Source: Candidatus Colwellia aromaticivorans
Lineage (GTDB): Bacteria; Pseudomonadota; Gammaproteobacteria; Enterobacterales; Alteromonadaceae
Reading direction: 5' to 3'
Assembly (NCBI RefSeq): GCF_003333305.1
Contig: NZ_QOLD01000075.1
Location: 1-61,788, forward strand
Length of the DNA stretch: 61,788 nt
The notes beneath the pieces were generated by a model. That model was given only the letters and a program-made list of their open reading frames with translations, searched no databases and was not told where the DNA came from. Below, one piece after another: positions 55,471-61,788 of this stretch (within the stretch, counting starts at the first letter, position 1; the number at the start of each line of letters is the position of its first letter). Both the position numbers and the translations under genes were made by a program.

Positions 55471-55633
55471 TGTTTAGTTTTACCCCATTTCCGTGGACAC
55501 ACTATAATTGTTGTAGAGATATAACAGGAGGTGTTTCATGACAAAAGCCAAAAGTTATCAACGATACCCTGCTGAGTTTAAACGAATGGCGTTACTCAAA
55601 GCGTCTGAATATGGTGTAACTGCTAATTCATAG
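55471..55633 (+). mobile_element. Left-end fragment of an IS3-family element with orfA N-terminus
   Basis: The fragment starts TGTTTAGTTTTACCCCATTT exactly at the end of duplicated region 1. An ATG at 55538 with AGGAGG upstream encodes MTKAKSYQRYPAEFKRMALL and KASEYGVT, the beginning of an IS3-type OrfA helix-turn-helix protein, before homology stops near 55620. OrfB, the rest of OrfA and the right end are absent. Confidence 0.7.
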
Positions 55634-55640
55634 TATATTG

Positions 55641-56045
55641 TTATGCATTTTCAATGACATCTTCATGATATTGAGGAATACCATCAGCAATTGTTTCCCA
55701 ATTAGCTTTAGAACCGACATATATATGCCTGCCTAATTCAATGTGAGGATCACCATTGATGCAACCTAAAGTTACTCCATGGACTACACCATTAAATACG
55801 CCACAAATAGTAGAGCCGCATTTACTACAAAACTGGAGACCAAACCCGTGTTTCCCTAAATATGAAGTAAGTAAATGATGACCAGATAACCATTCAAATT
55901 CACTAGCATCAATTAGAGCATAGGCTGAGGCTTGAGAACTGAATGCCTTTCGACATCTAGAGCAATGACATGAACGGGCATCACGTAATGTACCTGAAAT
56001 TTTATATCTAACTTCTCCGCAAAAACATTCACCAGTAATAGACAC
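55641..56045 (-). CDS. GFA/CENP-V-family zinc protein (cassette-like)
   Basis: The 134-residue protein has the GFA fold cysteines: GECFCGEVRY (Cys 7 and 9), SCHCSRCRKAF (three Cys) and FCSKCGSTICG (three Cys). This family includes glutathione-dependent formaldehyde-activating enzyme and many S-hydroxymethylglutathione-unrelated relatives. Which reaction occurs cannot be told. The start is GTG at 56045 with AAGGAG upstream. The stop codon is embedded in GCATAACAA, the left core of an attC-like site, so the gene looks like an integron cassette on the minus strand. It is 14 bp from the next gene. Confidence 0.85.
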   Translation of the reverse strand: MSITGECFCGEVRYKISGTLRDARSCHCSRCRKAFSSQASAYALIDASEFEWLSGHHLLTSYLGKHGFGLQFCSKCGSTICGVFNGVVHGVTLGCINGDPHIELGRHIYVGSKANWETIADGIPQYHEDVIENA

Positions 56046-56059
56046 TGAATTCTCCTTGA

Positions 56060-56455
56060 TTAACAGTTTGTTATGCAGCTAGTAGGTATAATTGATGAAT
56101 GATGGTCAATGATAAAGCAACGACCGTGCTTCTTTCTGTATACAAAGCTAAACCTAGCTACTGTTGTTACTTTCACATCATCATTAAACCATCTAAACGT
56201 ATACTGCCCATTACATACTGCTATATCACCAAAAAGACGAATCGTTGAGTTATTAAACTCAACATAACGATTTCGATACTTAAAAATATTTTTAAAGTAA
56301 CCTTTTATAAGGGTTGTATTATCTAGCTTTAATTGTGACAAAGTTCCCCACAAGAATGCTTTTTCATCATATAAAGCACAAATATTATCGGGGGTGTCTT
56401 CAGAGAATGATGACAACCAACTTTCCATATTTTCGATGACTTCTTGTGAGTTCAA
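56060..56455 (-). CDS. SnoaL/NTF2-like protein (cassette-like)
   Basis: The 131-residue protein has an NTF2-like fold of the DUF4440/SnoaL type (SQEVIENMESWLSSFSEDTPDNICALYDEKAFLWGTLS, FKYRNRYVEFNNSTIRLFGDIAVCNGQYTF, VTTVARFSFVYRKKHGRCFIIDHHSSI). These are small binding or catalytic cone folds. The start is taken as TTG at 56455, because AGGGA is at good spacing and the sequence upstream is an attC site; an ATG at 56428 is possible. The stop is followed by GCATAACAA, again an attC-like left core. The function is unknown. Confidence 0.75.
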   Translation of the reverse strand: MNSQEVIENMESWLSSFSEDTPDNICALYDEKAFLWGTLSQLKLDNTTLIKGYFKNIFKYRNRYVEFNNSTIRLFGDIAVCNGQYTFRWFNDDVKVTTVARFSFVYRKKHGRCFIIDHHSSIIPTSCITNC

Positions 56456-56474
56456 ATTGCGATATTCCCTAGTT

Positions 56475-56563
56475 GCATAATGCCCGTTTAATGGGCAATA
56501 AAATAGTGACGCAGGAGCAAAAACCAACTGTTTTTTTTGCCCTTGTTAAAACGCTTGTTATGC
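56475..56563 (-). repeat. attC-like site on the minus strand
   Basis: Read on the minus strand it begins GCATAACAAGCG, has ACAGTTGGTTTTT in the centre and ends TTGCCCATTAAACGGGCATTATGC. It matches attC sites 1-3 in layout. The right core has A in place of the conserved G of GCGTTA, so recombination may be impaired. It separates the broken cassette (56558-57141) from the SnoaL-like cassette. Confidence 0.8.
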
Positions 56564-57141
56564 GCAATCATGTGACCAAACCTCTATTGCTCTTGGAAGT
56601 TCAGATAGCATGTGTCTATGAATAACAGCCCTGAAATTAGTTAATTCATTCGCTAGTTGATATAGTTCGGCTGAAATAATAGCCCTATCTGATATCTCCG
56701 GACGATTTGATTTAAGAGTGTCTGGCGATTTATTCCACTATAAATTCTTTCGTGAGTTAACTCATTTCTAGATAGAAATAGATGAGTACAAATATTTAAA
56801 TCTTCAAGTAAACGTATCTATTCACCATACCTAGTATTCCCGTCATTCCAGTTGTGTCTTAAGCTGGAATCTCAGTGTTTAACATTCTAGACTCCCGATT
56901 TAAAGACCTCGGGAGTGACGATAGGTAAATAGTTACAAGTAAACTATCAAATTGATTCCCTGATATTTTACGAATGGCCTTTCTAGTGTGTGTTATTTTA
57001 CTACTGATTTGCAACCCCTTTGAGTACTGTTTTACAGGCTCAAGAAGGTCGATTAATAGTTCAATTTGCTCTTCTAAATATGATGCATTTAGGGTTCACA
57101 AAGCCCAAGGCTCTTACAATATCCCCATCGTCGTCAATCAC
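56558..57141 (-). pseudogene. Broken cassette gene split by a palindromic repeat
   Basis: Pieces in order on the minus strand are VIDDDGDIVRALGFVNP (GTG start near 57141), then after a frameshift ASYLEEQIELLIDLLEPVKQ and YSKGLQISSKITHTRKAIRK to about 56935. The palindromic element at 56839-56920 interrupts. LLEDLNICTHLFLSRNELTH follows and, after another frameshift, ELYQLANELTNFRAVIHRHM to the stop at 56558, which overlaps the attC. A GGTTATGCG core precedes the start. The original product, some 150 or more residues, is not recognised. Confidence 0.6.
56839..56920. repeat. Palindromic extragenic repeat, second copy
   Basis: It has the same two-hairpin layout and CGTCA/TGACG ends as 20171-20251: ATTCCAG/CTGGAAT and ACTCCCG/CGGGAGT stems. 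It sits inside the broken cassette gene, showing that this repeat family can land in genes. Confidence 0.8.
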
Positions 57142-57460
57142 ACTCCCTGCGCATAACCGCTCATTATGGGTACGTTTCAGTAATGTCCGCACCATAAATA
57201 CTCATTAATTTATATTAATATCCCATAATATCCAACTATTTATTAAAAACTGTAAATAGTCATTTTTTTATAAATAGTTGGATATTACTAAGAGGGATCA
57301 GTAATAAGCTAACGTAAAAATAAATTAATTGTCACAATTTCAAGTGGTTATTTGAAAACCATACTGGTTAAGGTGTGTTACTGAGGCATATTAGTAACAT
57401 TAGGTGAATGATTCATTAGAAAATATATGGCAAAAAATTATAAGGTAATATCAGTAATGC
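57142..57460. other. Gene-free stretch with a long inverted repeat
   Basis: At 57226-57243 and 57270-57287, 18-nt arms (TAATATCCAACTATTTAT and its complement) make a perfect hairpin with a 26-nt loop. The rest, up to the second duplicated promoter, has no recognisable gene. A GGTTATGCG attC right core lies near 57150-57158. Confidence 0.6.
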
Positions 57461-57641
57461 GCACTACGCTTTCTAATAATTAACATAGTCTTTTCTTGTT
57501 GTTGATAATGATAAATTCAAAAATTGACGTTATAGTACGGTGAATACATGACACTTTTATGTCAGAGTCAAGTAAGTTAGTGATAACCATATAAGAAAAG
57601 AGAGTATTTGTGTTAGAAAATCAGCAAGCGTTAATTGAAGC
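57461..57641. repeat. Duplicated divergent promoter region, copy 2
   Basis: It mirrors 55271-55470. Here the first 9 codons of the 54130 gene are a stump (minus strand, reading MLIIRKRSAH then stop), while the DUF3820 gene starting at 57610 is whole. Confidence 0.85.
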
Positions 57642-57831
57642 GATTAACCAAACCATGCCATTTGGTAAGTATGCAGGTCGAAAATTATTACAATTACCTG
57701 AGCCTTACTTAGTGTGGTTTCATAGTAAAGGTTTTCCAGAAGGTAAATTAGGACAGCAATTAGCGCTGATGTATGAAGTTAAATTGAATGGTTTAGAAGC
57801 TATGTTGAAACCATTGTTAAAAGCATATTAG
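57610..57831 (+). CDS. DUF3820-family protein
   Basis: The 73-residue protein has the DUF3820 pattern TMPFGKYAGRKLLQLPEPYLVWFHSKGFPEGKLGQQLALMYE. Members are small, soluble and of unknown biochemical role; some are annotated as quorum-sensing-regulated virulence factors. The GTG start at 57610 has AGAGAG upstream. Before the insertion it would have been the divergent neighbour of the 54130 gene, sharing a promoter region, as the stump at 55440 shows. Confidence 0.85.
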   Translation: MLENQQALIEAINQTMPFGKYAGRKLLQLPEPYLVWFHSKGFPEGKLGQQLALMYEVKLNGLEAMLKPLLKAY

Positions 57832-57895
57832 CTTACGCTGAACGCTATTGCTGAACAACACTGTCTCTTTATCGGCACTTATTGTAAATAGACAT

Positions 57896-58163
57896 TAGGG
57901 TCTGTTGAACTTTCGAGATTGTTTTTGCAGCGATTTGTTGGGTATTTATACAAGGCAGAGCCTTTGTAATGTAGTTGTTCTACATAAAAAGGCAATAACG
58001 CCGTAAAAATGACCAACAAACGCTGTCCGAAGGATTCGGCTAAAAGCATTTTACTCATTGTTGAGTAGTATTTGCTTAGAATGACTAGGCTACACACTAC
58101 TCGCCGCGATTAAAACGCTTTTATCTCGAACAAAATTTAACCGCGAAAGATCAACAGACCCTA
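57896..58163. mobile_element. MITE copy 2, 268 bp
   Basis: It begins TA-GGGTCTGTTGAACTTT and ends AAAGATCAACAGACCC-TA and aligns along its length to 43088-43367, lacking about 12 bp near the right side. It has no coding capacity. The left inverted repeat carries two substitutions. Confidence 0.88.
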
Positions 58164-58625
58164 GTAGTGAAATTATTTCAACAATAAAGCCAAGTAGAAC
58201 AGTTTTTTTAAGAGATGTAGTTTTGAGTTAAATCGACTTTAGGCATAAGATTGATGCTCAGCCATTAGTTGTCGAGACAGAGCAATGTTAATTAAGCTGC
58301 CCTAAATTAGATAATGAGTTTCTTCTAAATTGTCGTATTCAAACTTGAAAAACCAATACTCAAATTTGATTGAAAATTCCGACAGCGGACATTCGATTAA
58401 TATGCATTTTTTAGGTATGAAAAATTAACTTTCCATCTCGCTCCGGGGCACTTAGCGCCATATAAAATCTTTACTGTTACCTCTGAAAATGTGGCCAATT
58501 TCACTCTGCCACTACAGTAGCACTATACCGAAAACTGTAAGCTTATAATTTTTTGGTGGCTTGAGTTAGTTTTAAACTAAGACAACACCTAAGTTTTGGT
58601 GAAAAAAGGTGTTTCTTATATAGCC
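58164..58625. other. Gene-free stretch before the acyl-CoA ligase stop
   Basis: About 460 bp with no convincing gene and no strong repeat. A weak inverted repeat near 58585-58612 (ACACC/GGTGTT) could help terminate the minus-strand ligase gene. Confidence 0.4.
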
Positions 58626-60788
58626 TTAGCGAGAACGTTTTAATACATTAATACCTAATACTGCTTTATCCATACCGTCAAATACGGGTAAGCCATGACG
58701 TTCAAAAACCTGTTTATATTGTTGAAAAGGAATCCCCGCATCGATCACTATGCCAATGAGTTTTCCTGATTCAATCACTAATTTTTTTAAATTCTCAGCA
58801 AAGGCTTCAGTAACATCAAGTTGTTGCGTATCAAGACTGTTAGACAAAGGCACTAAACCTAACATAACAACGCCAGCACCAAAATCAATCATAGATTTGA
58901 CGCAATCAAAATAAACAGCTTCATCTGCCATAGGAGTCAAGTCAAGCGGGTTTACTGGTGCAACTAGCTCACTGAGTTGATGTTTTCTTAATACAGTGCT
59001 TAGTTGTTGTGTATTTTCATTACTAATGGTGAATAATGTTTGAGCATCATTATCACCAAGGGTGTCAACACTGCCTACGGTTTCATACCCGGCATTGGTG
59101 ACAATGGCCATTTGACCAAGGGCTTTGGTTTTAGGGTAGGCAGTCATCCACTTAAATACAGCATTGAATTGATTAAAGGTTTCTACAACGATAGCGCCTG
59201 CTTTATTTAATAAGCGCTTTTGCTGTTGATAATCACCCATCATTGCGCCGGTATGACCTTCAGCAGCAGCTTTACCTAACTCAGAGCGACCGCCCTTGTA
59301 GATAATGACATGACGATGCGCAGCTTTAAATTTTTTCACTAGTTTAGCAACGATACAGGCATCACCGTCAGCAAAACCTTCGACATATAGTGCTAGTACA
59401 CGAATACTTTTATCGCGCTCCATCAGTGCCATAAAATCTGATAACTTCATGTCGAGTTGATTACCGATGGAAAATCCGTATTTTAAGCTTAGACTGTCAT
59501 GTCTTGATAAACGTGTGATTAAGAAAGCTCCACTTTGACTGATAAGAGCAACTTCTGAATTAGGATCAAAGTTAATATTAAGTTTATCTTGCGGGATAAA
59601 CAGGCTATTTAATCTCAAAGGGGAGAGTATCATTCCTAACCCATTAGGACCGACAATAGCAGGGCACCACTGATTATTTTTACGTCGTGATTGTAATAGT
59701 TGGGATAAGTTGTCGCCATAACCATGTTGATCAGCACCATCGCCAAGTCCACCAGCCACAATATAAACAACACTAGCACCGCTACCTTGTTCACATAAGG
59801 CGGTAATAGTTTCAACACAAATTTTGGCAGGTAATGCTAATATTAGCGTATCAACAGGTGTTTTAAGTAATGCACTTATATCAGGCAAGCACGCAATACC
59901 ATTGAGCGACTCTACACCTGATTTAATGATGTATATATTTTCTAGTAATAAGTTTGATTGGCGTACATTATCCAAAATCAAATTACCAATATTCCCTTTT
60001 TTTTCTGAAATACCTGCAATTGCAATACGTTTTGGATTAAGAAAATCATCATCAGAAATAGCGATAGGGCATGGTTCTTGGTGACCGTCTGTAGCGTATA
60101 AGCCTACGCCATCAAGCGCGATGATATCACCTGACTCATCTACGACAAAAGGGTTCATTTCAAGTAAGGATATACCTTCTTGTCCCATAATCGCATCGAG
60201 CTTCCAAATATTTTCAAGAAATACGGCTAATTTTTCTCGACTAATAAGGGCTTCTTGTTGACGTACTTTACCGAGCAGTATACGGCCTAACCAGTGCTCT
60301 TCTAACTCTTCTAATGCTTCAGCAGGGCTGTAAACTGATGCTGGCCATATTAATAAAGAATCATTCAATTCTTTTGCCCACTCTTCGGTTAACAATCCAC
60401 CAAAGCCTAATGAAATAGTAGCGTCACCATATTGATCGCGCTGTAGGCTAACAAAAATTTCGCTAGGTGCACCTTTAGTTGACTTGAAACACACTCTTTC
60501 AGTGACTAATGTTCCAAGCCAAGGAAACTCTTTGCCAACAGCTTGTGACATTTCTTTATGTCTTTTTTTAAGTTCCACTACTGAAAAATCACAAAAGGCT
60601 AGTGCGCCGTTATCTGATTTATGCCACAGCTCTGTTGCCATTCCTTTCAAAACAACAGCTTGTCCCTTACAGAATGGAGTGGTTGAACAATCAGTCTCTT
60701 TTTCAATGAAACTGTATTGAGGGATTTTGATATCTGCTTGTTTAAGTAATTGATATACTCCAAATTCAGGAATGAATGAGTTTGACAC
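58626..60788 (-). CDS. NDP-forming acyl-CoA ligase with N-terminal ATP-grasp domain
   Basis: The 720-residue protein belongs to the acetate-CoA ligase (ADP-forming) / Pat superfamily, which interconverts an acyl-CoA with the acid and ATP. The order is ATP-grasp (about 1-235; VVLKGMATELWHKSDNGAL, ISLLEMNPFVV), then the CoA-binding Rossmann domain (about 250-345; RIAIAGISEKKGNIGN) and the ligase domains (about 375-700), with SQSGAFLITRLSRHDSL and the phospho-His in AAEGHTGAMMGDYQQ. In most relatives the ATP-grasp part is C-terminal. It stands alone, with an FNR-like TGATnnnnATCA site about 70 bp upstream, suggesting anaerobic energy conservation from acyl-CoA. The substrate is unknown. Confidence 0.87.
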   Translation of the reverse strand: MSNSFIPEFGVYQLLKQADIKIPQYSFIEKETDCSTTPFCKGQAVVLKGMATELWHKSDNGALAFCDFSVVELKKRHKEMSQAVGKEFPWLGTLVTERVCFKSTKGAPSEIFVSLQRDQYGDATISLGFGGLLTEEWAKELNDSLLIWPASVYSPAEALEELEEHWLGRILLGKVRQQEALISREKLAVFLENIWKLDAIMGQEGISLLEMNPFVVDESGDIIALDGVGLYATDGHQEPCPIAISDDDFLNPKRIAIAGISEKKGNIGNLILDNVRQSNLLLENIYIIKSGVESLNGIACLPDISALLKTPVDTLILALPAKICVETITALCEQGSGASVVYIVAGGLGDGADQHGYGDNLSQLLQSRRKNNQWCPAIVGPNGLGMILSPLRLNSLFIPQDKLNINFDPNSEVALISQSGAFLITRLSRHDSLSLKYGFSIGNQLDMKLSDFMALMERDKSIRVLALYVEGFADGDACIVAKLVKKFKAAHRHVIIYKGGRSELGKAAAEGHTGAMMGDYQQQKRLLNKAGAIVVETFNQFNAVFKWMTAYPKTKALGQMAIVTNAGYETVGSVDTLGDNDAQTLFTISNENTQQLSTVLRKHQLSELVAPVNPLDLTPMADEAVYFDCVKSMIDFGAGVVMLGLVPLSNSLDTQQLDVTEAFAENLKKLVIESGKLIGIVIDAGIPFQQYKQVFERHGLPVFDGMDKAVLGINVLKRSR

Positions 60789-60855
60789 ATTAACCTCAGG
60801 GTATAATTATCTATAAAATAGAAGCTGATTAGAGCTGTTTTTTACGTGGAAAGTA

Positions 60856-60869
60856 ATGATTTAGATCAA
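60856..60869 (-). promoter_or_regulatory. FNR-like site upstream of the acyl-CoA ligase
   Basis: ATGATTTAGATCAA has the TGATnnnnATCA core of FNR sites and one mismatch to TTGATnnnnATCAA. It is about 70 bp before the ligase start, a normal activation position. Confidence 0.45.
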
Positions 60870-60879
60870 CGCGAGTTAT

Positions 60880-61665
60880 GATACGTAAAATTATTTTTAA
60901 TTTAATTTATCGTATCACTTTATTGTACGATATTTATCCGTTGATCACATTTTTTTAACTATTTGTTATTAATATAAATAGAATAGTAGCAATAGGTGTT
61001 TGATATTGACTATCATCAAGTTCAGTGGTGATTTATTTTTATTGTGATACGTGGATTTAAACTTTAATGTATAAGCGTGTCACTTTTGTGCTCTATATCT
61101 AAATCAGAAAACACTCTGTTCTGTATCATGGTATTACGCAATATGCCTCGGGCGTTGTAGAAAGTAGTGAGCATGATGGGACATATTTCCTTCAACGGTT
61201 TATGGAGTATCCATTGGTTTACAAGCAGCTGTTAATAAGGATGTTGTGGCTGAGTAAAGTTGGCCGAAATTTTTAGCTACTAAGGCGTTTTGGGGGCGAA
61301 AGCGCCATAGAAAAATACTGCTAATGTCAGCTACCCTTGAAGATAGTAGACATTAAAGTGAGGGTAGCTTTTGCAACAAAAAGTTAGCAATTAAAATTCA
61401 CGCATCAATGTCTTCTTTAGCAGAAGTTATAAGGCAATAGTTGATGCTAACGTCCGCAATGTTACCAATTAGCTGCCTTAAAGCTTAAAATTATGAACGG
61501 CAACAAAGCTTAGAGGCACGATGGCAGAGTTTCGTTTTATCAACATCCTATTCAAGTGATATATAGTAAGGGTATTGCATATAGTGCTTGCTCATCAACA
61601 ATGCCATAAAACTAAAAGGCTTTCTCCTCTCACTGATAATATTCACTCCAAGGGCTGTTTGTTTA
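60880..61665. other. Intergenic region with the second copy of a dispersed repeat
   Basis: No intact gene. At 61292-61353 the repeat also present at 43710-43770 recurs; on its right AGCTACCCT/AGGGTAGCT forms a hairpin (about 61330-61370). Just upstream, 61180-61257 has a frame ending STVYGVSIGLQAAVNKDVVAE before a stop, perhaps the tail of a decayed gene, not identified. Confidence 0.5.
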
Positions 61666-61788
61666 TTACTTAACAGCCGATCGCTTTAATACGTTCTTGT
61701 CGTATGGTACTTTTTGCACATCGGAAAGAATTGCACGCATTTCGATCAGGTGTTCATATCTCAGACGCATGATCTGTGTTTTTGCCGC
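61666..61788 (-). CDS. C-terminal end of a gene entering from the right edge
   Basis: The minus strand is open from the window edge to a stop at 61666-61668, giving 40 residues rich in basic and hydrophobic residues (MRLRYEHLIEMRAIL, then SDVQKVPYDKNVLKRSAVK). It reads like a real coding end and a small GGCTGTT/AACAGCC stem overlaps the stop. The family cannot be told from so little. Confidence 0.45.
   Translation of the reverse strand, partial: AAKTQIMRLRYEHLIEMRAILSDVQKVPYDKNVLKRSAVK

Noticed and set aside
56974..57208. Two plus-strand frames of 60-62 residues
   Set aside because: The minus strand here encodes pieces of a broken cassette gene; the plus frames have no start signals and are unlike known proteins.
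57896..58163. Small minus-strand protein of about 72 residues inside MITE copy 2
   Set aside because: The frame is not preserved in MITE copy 1 and spans the inverted repeat; the element looks non-coding.

Overview
The window is AT-rich chromosomal DNA (visibly below 40-45% GC) from a marine gammaproteobacterium of the order Alteromonadales. Gene content and order suggest Colwellia or a close relative such as Thalassotalea: AcnB, pdhR-aceEF-lpd, ampDE next to nadC, a RegB/RegA pair, DUF3820, TauE/SafE, many repeat families. This placement is inference from protein resemblance; no rRNA or tRNA gene is present to anchor it.

Layout. 1-125 is the 3' end (domains V-VI) of a group II intron whose body lies outside the window. 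0.2-8.3 kb holds trhO, a decayed antiporter fragment, acnB, a small lipoprotein and an M1 aminopeptidase. 8.4-20 kb is a 2-oxoacid dehydrogenase block on the minus strand: a second E1(fused)/E2 system plus a MarR regulator, then pdhR-aceE-aceF-lpd. Two PdhR-type boxes lie before pdhR and an 8-bp tandem repeat lies between pdhR and aceE. 20.3-24.5 kb has ampE, ampD, a retropepsin-like protease, nadC and a MetF-like protein. 25-28.5 kb has an MFS transporter remnant and a YdeP-type molybdopterin oxidoreductase with its FdhD partner. 28.7-31.1 kb is a two-gene operon of poorly understood conserved proteins.

32.2-43 kb is a metabolic island: malic enzyme, a LysR regulator, and a divergent aldehyde dehydrogenase / M19-like 'dipeptidase' / BCCT transporter / RidA / MFS cluster, followed by TauE and a porin. 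The BCCT transporter and an M19 homologue lacking the usual metal ligands suggest uptake and breakdown of a quaternary-amine or betaine-like compound, with malic enzyme perhaps feeding pyruvate back.

43-48 kb and 55.3-58.2 kb are accessory DNA. The first holds a MITE, three integron gene cassettes with attC sites but no integrase (a CALIN), and a dead IS1182-type element abutting the last attC. The second holds an insertion between two divergent host genes, flanked by about 190-bp duplicated promoter regions and containing oppositely oriented cassette-like genes, another attC, an IS3 fragment and a palindromic repeat; a second MITE copy follows. Between and after them lie msrA, regB/regA, a 1072-residue PAS-GGDEF-EAL protein, and an NDP-forming acyl-CoA ligase with its ATP-grasp domain at the N-terminus.

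Limits: assignments rest on motifs and remembered family features read by eye. No alignment, profile search or folding was run. Regulatory sites are candidates only.
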